NCBI RefSeq assembly: GCF_018403185.1
Contig: NZ_BOSE01000002.1
Location: 729,501 to 793,500, forward strand
DNA length: 64,000 nucleotides
Reading direction: 5' to 3'
Origin: Paenibacillus montaniterrae
GTDB taxonomy: Bacteria > Bacillota > Bacilli > Paenibacillales > Paenibacillaceae
Shown one piece after another: positions 17,349-25,968 of the stretch. The translations under genes were made by a program, and so were the position numbers. The notes beneath the pieces were generated by a model. That model ran no database searches. It saw nothing but the letters and a program-made list of their open reading frames with translations, and was not told the DNA's origin. Every line of letters begins with the position of its first letter. Position 1 is the first letter of the stretch.

Positions 17349-17864
17349 ATGACACAAGTAATTGAAAATGCATTTTTGAGCTACGGCAAGAATGACGCGC
17401 CTGTAAAGGTGGAAGTATTTTTGAACCTGGCATGTCCGTATTGTGGAACATTTTTTCAAGCAGCTGATGAAGCATTAACCTCCTATATTGAAAATGGGCA
17501 GGTTCAATATGTCATTAAGCATTATGACAAGCCGCGTGAAATGCTGCTATATGGCACGCTAGCGAACGCATTTTTAGACTATAAGGACCCACAGCGTGTT
17601 TACGAGCTGATGAAGGACTTGTTCGCCAGACAAAGCGAATGGAGCGAATCCGACAGTCATTCGATTAAAAAGCTGCTAAGTGAAGAATATGGTTTGCAGG
17701 AGCAGCCGGAAAATATTGACCTGAGCCTAAGCATTATTGCAGAAGCGATTAAACGCAATGTGAAAATGGTGCCGACCGTATTCATTAACGGCAAAGAGTT
17801 CCAATACCCTGTTGAAATTGATGCCCATGAGTTGAAGCAGGAAGTCGAGCAGGCTCTGGCATAA
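17349..17864 (+). CDS. DsbA-family thioredoxin-like protein
   Basis: A 171-residue protein with a thioredoxin fold. The redox pair is Cys29-Pro-Tyr-Cys32 (LACPYCGTFF), and the cis-proline lies in MVPTVFING near residue 140; between them is the helical insertion typical of DsbA proteins. There is no signal peptide or membrane segment, so it should act in the cytoplasm. I start at ATG 17349 because AAGGAG (17335-17340) is 8 bases away; the TTG at 17343 is too close. It overlaps the operon end by 12 bases of spacing after the receptor, so it may serve the metabolism of the imported sulfur compound; this is inference from position. Confidence 0.82.
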   Translation: MTQVIENAFLSYGKNDAPVKVEVFLNLACPYCGTFFQAADEALTSYIENGQVQYVIKHYDKPREMLLYGTLANAFLDYKDPQRVYELMKDLFARQSEWSESDSHSIKKLLSEEYGLQEQPENIDLSLSIIAEAIKRNVKMVPTVFINGKEFQYPVEIDAHELKQEVEQALA

Positions 17865-17902
17865 TTCGCTAGGAGCGGAGTTCATCCTTACAAATAAGCA
17901 CA

Positions 17903-17941
17903 AAGCACCCCCCTCGAAAAAATGTTTGAGGGGGGTTTGCT
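17903..17941. terminator. Terminator of the sulfonate operon, usable from both sides
   Basis: CCCCCCTC (17908-17915) pairs with GAGGGGGG (17928-17935) around an A-rich loop, with outer AAGCA/TTGCTT pairing. It separates convergent ssu-type and YidD genes. Confidence 0.75.
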
Positions 17942-17972
17942 TATGCTCCATCATTCATTCAAACAAAGCTCA

Positions 17973-18449
17973 TTACGGCCAATCAAAGCCGCCTCCATCA
18001 GGATTGCAGCGTTTGAGCCGCTGCACCCCTTTATATATGCCTTTGAAAGCACCATATTGGGATATTGCCAAAATCATATACTGAGAGCAGGATGGCTCGA
18101 ATCGGCACTTATTCCGTATGCGATCAGGAGCGAAACGCTGATAAAGCTTTACAACACTAATCGCAATTCGCTTTAGTCGGACAACACAATAGCCTAATAT
18201 AAACAATGCTGTTGCAACAATTGCTACCCAACTATCAGTCACCCAATATTTGATTATGTAAAATATAACTGCCGATACTATCAATACTATGATCATATTA
18301 AGAGCTAACATTCCCCAGCTAATCATAGGCCTTTCAAGCGTTCTTTCATAATTGACACTTCTGGGATCATTGGCATCCTCAGCAAAAAGAGCTTGAATAA
18401 GCAGGTTCTTGTCAGGCATATCCCCATAGTGAATCTTCGTTTCTTTCAT
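17973..18449 (-). CDS. yidD: YidD-domain protein with extra N-terminal membrane part
   Basis: A 158-residue protein whose last 75 residues form a full YidD domain: VVKLYQRFAPDRIRNKCRFE, PSCSQYMILAISQYGAFKG, and GVQRLKRCNPDGGGFDWP at the end. YidD assists YidC/Oxa-type membrane protein insertion and normally is 70-100 residues long. Here a soluble stretch of about 40 residues and two membrane helices (MLALNMIIVLIVSAVIFYII; VAIVATALFILGYCVV) precede it. The chosen ATG at 18449 follows the DUF4177-like gene by 8 bases with AAGGAT upstream; a longer frame would overlap that gene. Function in insertion is by domain only. Confidence 0.85.
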   Translation of the reverse strand: MKETKIHYGDMPDKNLLIQALFAEDANDPRSVNYERTLERPMISWGMLALNMIIVLIVSAVIFYIIKYWVTDSWVAIVATALFILGYCVVRLKRIAISVVKLYQRFAPDRIRNKCRFEPSCSQYMILAISQYGAFKGIYKGVQRLKRCNPDGGGFDWP

Positions 18450-18457
18450 TTTGCAGC

Positions 18458-18676
18458 TTATCCTTGTACAAAAATGAGCATGTAATAGTTTGTTGGTATC
18501 GGTTGCTGAAAGCAGCCCGGTTTTTCTGCTACAATAATCGTTTCCATAGAATGAAATTCCCATCCCTGCTGAGCCTCTCTATTAATAATATCAGCAAAAT
18601 GGTCAAACGCCGCCTGTACATCGCCTTTTCCAACCTGTACCCCTTTAGGTCCTGCTACTGCTTTATACCTTTTCAT
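18458..18676 (-). CDS. DUF4177-like small protein, 72 aa
   Basis: A small soluble protein reading MKRYKAVAGPKGVQV then a helix (AAFDHFADIINREAQQGWEF) and a C-terminal beta segment (NYYMLIFVQG). The arrangement beta-helix-GWEF-beta matches DUF4177-type proteins. A strong GGAGG lies upstream of the ATG at 18676, and the gene is 8 bases before the YidD gene, so they form a two-gene operon. No biochemical role is known to me; the pairing with YidD is the only hint. Confidence 0.65.
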   Translation of the reverse strand: MKRYKAVAGPKGVQVGKGDVQAAFDHFADIINREAQQGWEFHSMETIIVAEKPGCFQQPIPTNYYMLIFVQG

Positions 18677-18796
18677 AAAATAACCTCCATTATAATAGGT
18701 CTATAGTCGTACAAGAATGATCCTATACATCATTTTACATTGAATCATCATTATTTCAACCATAATTACAAAATTTTTGTCGATTTACCAAAACTA

Positions 18797-18843
18797 ACGA
18801 CAAATAGACCTCATCCCTGGAAAGGAGTCGGTCTATTTGTCGT
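18797..18843. terminator. Terminator of SulP gene, repeat family copy 2
   Basis: ACGACAAATAGACC (18797-18810) pairs perfectly over 14 bases with GGTCTATTTGTCGT (18830-18843). It lies 59 bases beyond the SulP stop and is related in stem and loop to the hairpin at 12945-12980. Confidence 0.65.
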
Positions 18844-18901
18844 TCGCACGTAAATGTATAGCTAATGTTGCTTCGAGTGCAGTGCCTGCGTCATGTCCAG
18901 G

Positions 18902-20314
18902 CTACGCACTTTGCTTGCTTGGCTTCACCACTTCAACTTCCTTGCCCTTATCCGATAATCTTGCAACAATTTTATCAAGTGTTTGCCTTGCGGTATGATC
19001 CCATACATGAGCTGCGCTTAGATCAAGACGTACTTTTGGCGCGCTATCGGCAAAATCAATTTGATCAAGCAACGTATTGCTTGATACGAAGAACAACTGT
19101 CCTTTCACACGGTAAACGGACATGCTATCACTTACTTCCTTCTCCACATCCAATTGAGCAGCTGAACGATAAGCGTATACCAGCACACTCATCAGTACAC
19201 CGATGACAACACCAAGCGCTAGATTATGCGTACTCACCATCACAATCGTTGTGACCACCATAATAAAGGTATGGGCAAGCGGCTTGCTTTTAATCTGTCG
19301 AATATAACTCCAATCAAAAACCTCGATACAAACCATCAACATCACGCCTACTAGTGCGGCGATCGGAATAATATTTAAAATGTCATCAAGCACGAACACA
19401 AGCAGCAGCAGCATGATCGCCGCTACTAGTGTAGACAATCTGCCTCTGCCGCCTACCTTGACATTAATCGCCGATTCAGCAATCAATGCACAGCCAGCCA
19501 TTCCTCCAACAAACCCTGTTACCGTGTTGGCAATGCCTTGTCCGCGCATTTCTTTGTCCTTGTCAGACCTCGAATCGGTCATTTCATCAATAATCGTTTG
19601 GGTCAGCAAGGTTTCAGAATATCCAACAACAGCAAGAGATAGCGCAACCGGCAGTATAATCCATAGCGTTTCTAGCGTAAATGGTACGACAGGGATATGA
19701 AACCAACTAATTGCCGACGTATCAATTGCCGCGATATCTCCAACCGTTTGCCATGAGCCTGGAACGAAAACAACCAAAAGCGTCATCGCAGCAACCGCAA
19801 GCAATGGCGACGGAATCGCTTTAAAAAACTTGGGAATGATATAAATCATTAGCAGCGTAACGCCAACCATCGCGTACATTTCCCATGATTGATTCTCAAA
19901 GTATCTCAGCTGCGAAATAAAAATAAGAATAGCTAATGAATTAATGAAGCCTGTAATGACGGAGTGTGGAACAAAGCTCATCCAGCGCCCCAGCTTGAAC
20001 ACACCCATCAAGAATTGAATAATGCCCGTTAAAATCGTAGCAGCAAATAAATACTCCACGCCATGAGTCGCGACCATCGCCGTCATAAGCACAGCCATCG
20101 AGCCCGCTGTCGTAGATACCATCGCCGATCTGCCGCCAAAAAACGAGATCAGGATCAGAATTGAGATCGAGGATAGAATGCTGATCATCGGATTAACTCC
20201 TGCAATAAAGGCAAAAGCCAGCGAATCTGGAATTAATGCCAACACAGTTGTAATACCCGCAAGGACATCCGCTCTTATATTAGAAAACCAATTTTGTTTT
20301 ATTCTCAGCAGCAT
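18902..20314 (-). CDS. SulP-family anion permease with STAS domain
   Basis: A 470-residue inner-membrane permease with 10-12 membrane segments and a C-terminal cytoplasmic STAS domain (about 380-465). The N-terminal VLAGITTVLALIPDSLAFAF is the SulP signature in helix 1, with GSMAVLMTA in helix 3 and FVGGMAGCALIAESAINVK in the core. The family transports sulfate, bicarbonate or other anions. STAS reads VYRVKGQLFFVSSNTLLDQI and LDLSAAHVWDHTARQTLDKI. Being near the ssu-type operon, sulfate is attractive, but bicarbonate (BicA-like) is equally possible. The ATG at 20314 has AAAGGAG about 14 bases upstream. Confidence 0.88.
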   Translation of the reverse strand: MLLRIKQNWFSNIRADVLAGITTVLALIPDSLAFAFIAGVNPMISILSSISILILISFFGGRSAMVSTTAGSMAVLMTAMVATHGVEYLFAATILTGIIQFLMGVFKLGRWMSFVPHSVITGFINSLAILIFISQLRYFENQSWEMYAMVGVTLLMIYIIPKFFKAIPSPLLAVAAMTLLVVFVPGSWQTVGDIAAIDTSAISWFHIPVVPFTLETLWIILPVALSLAVVGYSETLLTQTIIDEMTDSRSDKDKEMRGQGIANTVTGFVGGMAGCALIAESAINVKVGGRGRLSTLVAAIMLLLLVFVLDDILNIIPIAALVGVMLMVCIEVFDWSYIRQIKSKPLAHTFIMVVTTIVMVSTHNLALGVVIGVLMSVLVYAYRSAAQLDVEKEVSDSMSVYRVKGQLFFVSSNTLLDQIDFADSAPKVRLDLSAAHVWDHTARQTLDKIVARLSDKGKEVEVVKPSKQSA

Positions 20315-20427
20315 ACTCTATTACGCAAACTCCTTTGCTATATTGATTTTTGCACACTTCACTACTTTACCATCTCTATCGTTGCTTGTGTATGGCTTTT
20401 TCAATAAAAACAAGCTCGCACGAAAAA

Positions 20428-20465
20428 ACGGTATTTCATTCGGAAATCTGCGAATAAAATACCGT
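20428..20465 (-). terminator. Terminator of CDF gene
   Basis: ACGGTATTTCATTCG pairs with CGAATAAAATACCGT with one mismatch; on the minus strand it is followed by six T (20423-20428). It lies 40 bases past the CDF stop. Confidence 0.75.
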
Positions 20466-20504
20466 CTTGTTAATGAATTCACGCTAATAGTAGCGTTGTT
20501 ATAT

Positions 20505-21512
20505 CTAATGCTGCGGCTTTGCCAGTTCAAGATTTAAAGGGCCGTCCTTGCTCCAGCTGGCAATTCCATCATCTTCTTCAAACTCAACAATGACATCGGA
20601 AACACCCTTCATCGCATGGACGACTGCTTCAATTTTTTGTTTAATCGCAATCGCTTCAGCGAGTGAAATACTCGTATCAATTTCCAGCTTCATCTCAATA
20701 TGATATTCTTCGCCTTCCTTCATCGCGTACAGCGCTCGGATGTCCTTAACCTCAGGATGGGCAAAAATATGCTTGGCAATAGCGACTTCCATTTCATCAT
20801 CGGCTTCACTTAACGCACCCTTCGCGTTATCGAGGAATACTTTACCGACCACGTAGAACATCAGCACGCCGATCACAATCGATGCAACCCCTTCAGCCGC
20901 ATGCCATCCGAGAAAATAAGAAAGCAAAATACCGATAATCGCGATCACGCCACCAATAGTTGCGACCAAATCCTCCATGAAGACAAGCTTCGTTGCCGGC
21001 TTTGCCTTGCCTAATTTGGTAAAGCTGACCGGAATAACTTTAAGTCCCTTTGCCTCTGCGCCAACCTCATGAATGACCTCCTTCATCGCCTTGAACAAAA
21101 CGAAGGACTCCAAGCCAACGGCAAGTGCTAATACGATCAAATTTATAATAGTTCCTGTTCCCGACGTTTCCACAGGATGCAGGATATGGTGGTAGCCTTC
21201 CTTAATTGCTTCATAGCTCATAATCCCTACAATAATGACCGCGCCCAGCAAAACAAGGTTGACCAGCCGCCCGAAGCCATTCGGATAACGATCGGTAGGC
21301 ATTTTCTTACTTAAGGCACTACCCAAATATACGAAAAATTGATTCGCTGCATCTCCCAGCGAGTGCATCGTCTCGGCAAACATCGCTACATTTCCAGTGA
21401 TGAAAAACGCTGCGCCTTTAATAATTGAAATAATGGTGTTCACAATAGCGGCCGTTAACGCAGATTTATTGCCCTTGCGTAATAATCCCGCTTTCCCTGT
21501 TGCATTTGCCAC
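20505..21512 (-). CDS. Cation diffusion facilitator (CDF, ZnT9-like)
   Basis: A 335-residue membrane transporter with six predicted helices and a C-terminal cytoplasmic domain (about 230-320). Helix 2 has the metal motif ETMHSLGDAANQF (His50, Asp54); helix 5 carries MEDLVATIGG (Glu180, Asp181) in place of the usual HxxxD, a variation I associate with the SLC30A9/ZnT9 branch. The family exports Zn2+, Mn2+ or Fe2+ from the cytosol in exchange for protons. The start is GTG at 21512 with GAAGGA upstream. It is divergent from an AraC gene. The metal cannot be assigned. Confidence 0.85.
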   Translation of the reverse strand: MANATGKAGLLRKGNKSALTAAIVNTIISIIKGAAFFITGNVAMFAETMHSLGDAANQFFVYLGSALSKKMPTDRYPNGFGRLVNLVLLGAVIIVGIMSYEAIKEGYHHILHPVETSGTGTIINLIVLALAVGLESFVLFKAMKEVIHEVGAEAKGLKVIPVSFTKLGKAKPATKLVFMEDLVATIGGVIAIIGILLSYFLGWHAAEGVASIVIGVLMFYVVGKVFLDNAKGALSEADDEMEVAIAKHIFAHPEVKDIRALYAMKEGEEYHIEMKLEIDTSISLAEAIAIKQKIEAVVHAMKGVSDVIVEFEEDDGIASWSKDGPLNLELAKPQH

Positions 21513-21714
21513 GAATAATTCCTTCTTTCTAAGTATGTGTTAATTTGGTGCATAATACCAATCATACAACCATTATCGCCAAATTTGAATATATAAAATT
21601 TTGCCCCATTCGACATAATTTCAAAAGTCTCGCCATTCATATTGATAAATTGTGGCTCTGCTGGACTTATGGTAAAGTAAAAGCAAAACAACTGAACGTG
21701 AAAGGAGCAGGGCT

Positions 21715-22485
21715 GTGAAGGAACGAATTCCTGAAATTCTTGCTTATATGCAGGAAACGGTTACTCAAGATTTAACCGTGGAAGAAACCGCAAACCATTT
21801 TGGTTACAGCAAATATCATTTCAGCCGCGAATTCAAGCGATTGACAGGTTTTTCAGCAGCAGATTACTTATCCTCTTTAAAAATCGAGCTTGCCAAGCAA
21901 GCCCTGCTTCGCAATGAGCATTCAGTTACTAACTCCGGGTTTGATGTAGGCTATTCCAGCATCGGCACATTCTCTACCACATTCACCAAGAAAACCGGAC
22001 TCTCTCCACGCGAATACAAGCAGCAGGTAGAAGCGCTGTACAGCGTGGCGAAGAAGTATGAAGAAACAACTACTGTAGTTGTTGGTCACAAAGACCCTCC
22101 TGTCTCAGATGCAAGCCGCTGCCATATTTCCGTTCATTATCCCGAAGGCTATCAGGCTGGAATTACATTTGTCGGATTTTTCAAGAGCCCGCTCCCCAAT
22201 CATCGACCGGTGGTCGGAGTCGCGCTCATTAAAAAAAGCACGCATCTGTTCGAGCATATTCCGAACGGCTCCTACTACCTCCTTGCTTGTTCTATAGAGA
22301 AAACCTTCAACCCGCTTCGCTACTTCGTGCTGGATGACTGCTTGCGCGGACGTGTGCAGCAACAGCTTCATTTCCCCCAGGATCACGATCAAGCCTTCAA
22401 TATCCAGCTGCGTGAAGCGATTCCCGAGGACCCGCCGATCGTCGTTAATGTATTGAAGCTGCTTACCGACTCCATAAAAAAATAA
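21715..22485 (+). CDS. AraC-family regulator with N-terminal HTH
   Basis: A 256-residue regulator with the DNA-binding part first: VEETANHFGYSKYHFSREFK (about 22-41) and the second helix-turn-helix NSGFDVGYSSIGTFSTTFTK (about 71-90), ending GLSPREYKQQ. The remaining 150 residues form a ligand domain with IPNGSYYLLACSIE. This HTH-first order is found in MarA/Rob-like regulators. Translation starts at GTG 21715 with AAAGGAG upstream. It is divergent from the CDF gene 200 bases away and followed by a VOC gene after 108 bases. Ligand and targets are unknown. Confidence 0.85.
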   Translation: MKERIPEILAYMQETVTQDLTVEETANHFGYSKYHFSREFKRLTGFSAADYLSSLKIELAKQALLRNEHSVTNSGFDVGYSSIGTFSTTFTKKTGLSPREYKQQVEALYSVAKKYEETTTVVVGHKDPPVSDASRCHISVHYPEGYQAGITFVGFFKSPLPNHRPVVGVALIKKSTHLFEHIPNGSYYLLACSIEKTFNPLRYFVLDDCLRGRVQQQLHFPQDHDQAFNIQLREAIPEDPPIVVNVLKLLTDSIKK

Positions 22486-22593
22486 ACCTGCTCTATACCG
22501 TCCAACAATTCCGCAATGAATGAGAAGTTTTTGCCGCATTTTTCTGTCAAAATGAGCTTGTACCTCTATTATGAATAGAAAGGGATGGGATTG

Positions 22594-23028
22594 ATGGACA
22601 TAACAATTACGCCTTATCTTATGCTGGATGGGAGAGCACAGGAAGCGATTCAATTTTACCAGGAGCTCTTTGGAGCGGAAATCATCGGACAAGAATTTTT
22701 AAAGGATTGGCCTGGAGAAATGGGGATCGAGGTTACACCTGAAAATGAAAATCGCGTCATGCACGCACATCTGAAAATCGGCAATTCCGAGGTCATGCTG
22801 GCCGATTATTTGCCCGGCCAAACCCCTCAACCGGGTTCAACCATCAACCTGATGATCGTTGTCAAAGAAGTAGAAAACGCGAAAAAACTCTTTTCCCTGC
22901 TGCTAGACGGTGGAAAGGAAGTGTTGCCACTCCAGGAAACAGGCTTCAGCCCAGCTACAGGACAAGTCATCGACAAATTCGGCGTCGAATGGCAAATTAT
23001 AACTGATCACCCGGATATGGCAGGCTGA
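22594..23028 (+). CDS. VOC-family protein (PhnB-like)
   Basis: A 144-residue protein of the PhnB/glyoxalase fold, with two beta-alpha-beta-beta-beta modules: PYLMLDGRAQEAIQFYQELF opens the first, HAHLKIGNSEVMLAD closes it, and INLMIVVKEVENAKKLFSLL begins the second, ending FGVEWQIITDHP. Members bind metals or small electrophiles; PhnB itself has no known catalytic role. I use the ATG at 22594, 9 bases after AAAGGG; the ATG at 22585 abuts this site. Likely a cytoplasmic single-gene unit. Confidence 0.83.
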   Translation: MDITITPYLMLDGRAQEAIQFYQELFGAEIIGQEFLKDWPGEMGIEVTPENENRVMHAHLKIGNSEVMLADYLPGQTPQPGSTINLMIVVKEVENAKKLFSLLLDGGKEVLPLQETGFSPATGQVIDKFGVEWQIITDHPDMAG

Positions 23029-23433
23029 TCTTTTGCAAGCTTAGGTCTGTCCGAAAGGTCAAAGGCGATCCACTACGTTTTCGGAATTGCTTTGCTCCTT
23101 GCTGTAGCTTTGTTTGTTATGGTTATTATTGTACGGGATTAGTTTGCGTCCGCTTGTGCAGAAGTGGACGCTGATGCAGCTCGCCCGCGGAAGGTTGAAC
23201 TGTGAGAGACCTATTCTAATAGGAGAGGGAGTTAATTGGGAGATGAACGACAAACCCTCGGAGCAATTGTTAGTTTACATGTATTCATCCCCGGGGGCTT
23301 CGAGCCCCAAATGGAAAAAATTATGAAGTGGCTTCCCTAATAAAAAATATTTATAAATAGTCCAACCTGTCATGCTATTGTCATGCTATAGGTGGTAAAA
23401 TTGATAATATTTTTTATTTTAAGGAGGCGCTAC
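23029..23433. other. 405-base intergenic region with structured, richer-GC segment
   Basis: No convincing gene. The segment 23130-23320 is richer in GC than its surroundings and holds two compact hairpins: GCGTCC/GGACGC (23146-23171) and GGGGCT-TCG-AGCCCC (23294-23308). A 70-codon frame (23114-23326) runs through both but has no ribosome binding site and no recognisable protein. It may be a decayed insertion or an RNA remnant. Confidence 0.4.
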
Positions 23434-24537
23434 ATGGGGGAATTATTAAAGGACATTTACAGCAAGGACTTTTTAATAAACTTTAGCAGCATCGTTCAAT
23501 CTGCTTATAAAGCATTTGATACATCAGCTTTTATTACGACAGTGATGGATGAAGCATGGGATGCGCTTCCCCTTAAAGCGCGGACACGGAAAATTTCAGA
23601 AAGTCTTGGAATCTTTCTGCCAAGCAGCTATGAAAGTGCGCTTGACATCCTCTATGCGATTGCCGACTCATGCATTGGTTTTCCTTATCTTTTCTTCCCT
23701 GATTTTGTAGCCGTGTATGGCAAGGAAGAAAAGCATTGGGAGCTTTCTATGAATGCACTTGAAAGCTTTACCCAGAAATCATCCGCCGAATTTGCAATCC
23801 GAACATTCATCCTCTCTGATCCGGAACGAGTTATGCGGCGGATGACCGCTTGGGCAGAGCATCCCAATGAGCATGTACGCAGATTATCTAGCGAAGGTTG
23901 CCGACCGCGCCTTCCCTGGGGAGAAGCACTGCCGATGTTTAAGAAAAATCCCGAGCCGGTATTATCTATCCTGGAGCTGCTCAAGGCAGACCCTTCACTT
24001 TACGTGCGCAAAAGTGTTGCCAATAACCTGAACGATATTGCAAAGGACAATCCAGAGCTTGTGCTTGAAACCGCGCATCGCTGGATCGGTAAAAATCCCG
24101 ATACAAACTGGATTGTACGCCATGGCTGCCGCACCTTGATTCGAAAAGCCAACCCTAAGGCGATGGAATTATTCGGATATGAAATTGCTCAAGATCAGGC
24201 TCCAATTGCAACTCTTGCTTCATTGTCGGTACAACCTTCTACGCTAACAATTGGCAACAGTTGTGAAATTCAATACAGCCTTGACATACGCAAAGGCGAA
24301 CCCGCCCATATTCGAATCGAATATGGAATTGACTTTATCAAGTCCAATGGAAAGGCATCCCGTAAATCCTTTCTGCTTTCCGATAAAACCGTACCAGGTG
24401 GTGTACATCTTACTGGAACGCGTAAGATTAGCTTCTCAGATCTATCCACCCGCCGTCATTACCCGGGCAATCATCGGATTGTGCTGTTAGTGAATGGTCA
24501 GGAAGTTGCTGAAACATCGTTAATGCTCGAAGCTTAA
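23434..24537 (+). CDS. alkC: AlkC-type DNA alkylation repair glycosylase with Ig-like domain
   Basis: A 367-residue protein: helical HEAT-like repeats (about 1-250), including the family block RPRLPWG near 157-163 and VRKSVANNLNDIAKDNPELV, then a C-terminal beta domain (about 265-367). AlkC-type glycosylases remove 3-methyladenine-class lesions, and the alpha subgroup has exactly such an immunoglobulin-like domain that helps grip DNA. The start ATG at 23434 follows AAGGAGG by 6 bases; the earlier frame opening at 23392 has no site. It ends at a strong bidirectional terminator. Substrate range is by family. Confidence 0.86.
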   Translation: MGELLKDIYSKDFLINFSSIVQSAYKAFDTSAFITTVMDEAWDALPLKARTRKISESLGIFLPSSYESALDILYAIADSCIGFPYLFFPDFVAVYGKEEKHWELSMNALESFTQKSSAEFAIRTFILSDPERVMRRMTAWAEHPNEHVRRLSSEGCRPRLPWGEALPMFKKNPEPVLSILELLKADPSLYVRKSVANNLNDIAKDNPELVLETAHRWIGKNPDTNWIVRHGCRTLIRKANPKAMELFGYEIAQDQAPIATLASLSVQPSTLTIGNSCEIQYSLDIRKGEPAHIRIEYGIDFIKSNGKASRKSFLLSDKTVPGGVHLTGTRKISFSDLSTRRHYPGNHRIVLLVNGQEVAETSLMLEA

Positions 24538-24594
24538 TAACAAGAAGCAACTCCAGAAAACATTATTAGCTGTTTCATTTATGCGGTTACACTA

Positions 24595-24632
24595 AAAAGC
24601 TTGCCCAGTAACAACTACCGAGGCAAGCTTTT
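24595..24632. terminator. Bidirectional terminator after alkC-like gene
   Basis: AAAAGCTTGCC (24595-24605) pairs perfectly with GGCAAGCTTTT (24622-24632), between convergent genes, with A and T runs in the stem base serving both directions. Confidence 0.8.
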
Positions 24633-24674
24633 AATCGTATAGAATTTCTCGTAATTTTTTTCTGAATCCAATAT

Positions 24675-25466
24675 CTATGGTCTAATAATTTCCGAAGGTC
24701 TCTTAATACGTGTTATCATGATGACTCCCAAGATTTGAATTCCGGACACAACAATGGACATATCAAACCGACTTACAACAAATATTAATGCTGGAGAAAC
24801 GATAATCATAGCAAACATACACCAACGTATTACGCCTTGTTTGCCAAGCTCTCGCTTAACAAAGAAATAGATCATAGAGACCAATAGTGTTACTGATATG
24901 AACAAATTAACTCCCGTAATCAAAATACAAATCTGAACCCACAAAGTGGTGCCTTGTCTGATAAGTTGTATGACGAATAAAACATATAATATAATGATCG
25001 CGAACAATAGGATCGGCCATATTGGAGCGTATAATCTCTTAATGTAAATAAGCCACTCACCGCTATCCTCATCTTCACTTATTTTCTCCAGTTTCCGGTT
25101 AAGCTTGTCTACCTCACTTACTATCAATGCCTGCAATGTATGAAGAAATAATGGATTAAATTGCTTGTAATAATCCCGAATGACCGCACGTTGCTCACTT
25201 GTCAAGTGAGGACCACATTCTCCTAACAAAGCATACATCTGCTGTTTACTAACGTCATTATCCAGATGAAGCACGTTCGCAATAGCTAACTCAAGTTTTG
25301 TAAAGAGACCTTGCTTTAACTGTATAGTCATCAGTTCGTTCTGTTGTTTTTCATCTATCATGCTTTTGAATTGCTTATACATCCAGACAAGTATTGTCCC
25401 TATTATCGAAATAATTAACGTCTCTGAAGCATTCGCTTTTAAGAATGCTGCAATATCTGCCCACAT
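24675..25466 (-). CDS. Membrane protein of unknown function, 263 aa
   Basis: I do not recognise a family. The protein has one N-terminal membrane helix (ETLIISIIGTILVWMYKQF, about 15-33), a long soluble helical part (about 34-145, with QMYALLGECGPHLTSEQRAV), and four hydrophobic helices between 147 and 250. The short polar ends suggest that the helical part faces the cytoplasm. It starts at ATG 25466 on the minus strand; the upstream site is weak. Neighbours are a small membrane protein upstream and the AlkC gene convergent. Nothing odd in frame or codon use was noticed. Confidence 0.6.
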   Translation of the reverse strand: MWADIAAFLKANASETLIISIIGTILVWMYKQFKSMIDEKQQNELMTIQLKQGLFTKLELAIANVLHLDNDVSKQQMYALLGECGPHLTSEQRAVIRDYYKQFNPLFLHTLQALIVSEVDKLNRKLEKISEDEDSGEWLIYIKRLYAPIWPILLFAIIILYVLFVIQLIRQGTTLWVQICILITGVNLFISVTLLVSMIYFFVKRELGKQGVIRWCMFAMIIVSPALIFVVSRFDMSIVVSGIQILGVIMITRIKRPSEIIRP

Positions 25467-25599
25467 CTATATACCTCGCCTCTACTCGTAATCTGACTTT
25501 TGAGATTTAGTACCTTCATATGTATGTATATCGGCATTCTCTACATCTTTTGATAATCCGATATTCATGAGGATGAGAGCATTTTCCTTCTTATCTAAC

Positions 25600-25968
25600 T
25601 TAATCTTTAACTTTATTTGTGAATTTCTTAGCAAGCAACATAGACATGAGTTGAGGAATCAAATTCAAAATGCTAACCAAAAGCAAAAATTGATTTGGGC
25701 TTAATGGCTTAAAATAGCCACTCCATTCAGCATTCCCTGCCATTTCACTGATGAAATAAAAAGAGAGAATTAATGAAAATATATTGCCAATAATAATGAA
25801 TAACGAACTACTAAAAAGTTTGCCCAGGATAGCAAGAAGGACAGTCACTACAATCATAAGTAAATAGCCAAGCATGGAGCGATTTTCGAAATCCTGATGC
25901 ATTGAAAAATACACAAAAGGAAAGCAGTATAAGCAGGCTATTAAAATGCCCATTATAATTTTTCTCAT
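25600..25968 (-). CDS. Small four-helix membrane protein, 122 aa
   Basis: Unknown family. Residues MRKIIMGILIACLYCFPFVY form the first membrane helix, followed by two more (MLGYLLMIVVTVLLAILGK; SLFIIIGNIFSLILSFYFI) and a fourth near the C-terminus (FLLLVSILNLIPQLMSMLL), then a basic tail. I start at ATG 25968 because GAGAGGT is 8 bases upstream; a frame from 25998 lacks a site. A decayed duplicate of its C-terminal half lies at 26387-26525, so this family was duplicated in tandem in the past. Confidence 0.65.
   Translation of the reverse strand: MRKIIMGILIACLYCFPFVYFSMHQDFENRSMLGYLLMIVVTVLLAILGKLFSSSLFIIIGNIFSLILSFYFISEMAGNAEWSGYFKPLSPNQFLLLVSILNLIPQLMSMLLAKKFTNKVKD

Noticed and set aside
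17284..17475. Minus-strand frames across the SsuA-DsbA junction.
   Set aside because: They are antisense to two well-supported genes and cross their ribosome binding site.
23114..23326. A 70-codon frame in the intergenic region after the VOC gene.
   Set aside because: It crosses two hairpins, has no ribosome binding site and no protein-like pattern.
25495..25595. A 28-codon frame (MNIGLSKDVENADIH...) between the two membrane protein genes.
   Set aside because: No ribosome binding site and no recognisable protein; too weak to report as a gene.
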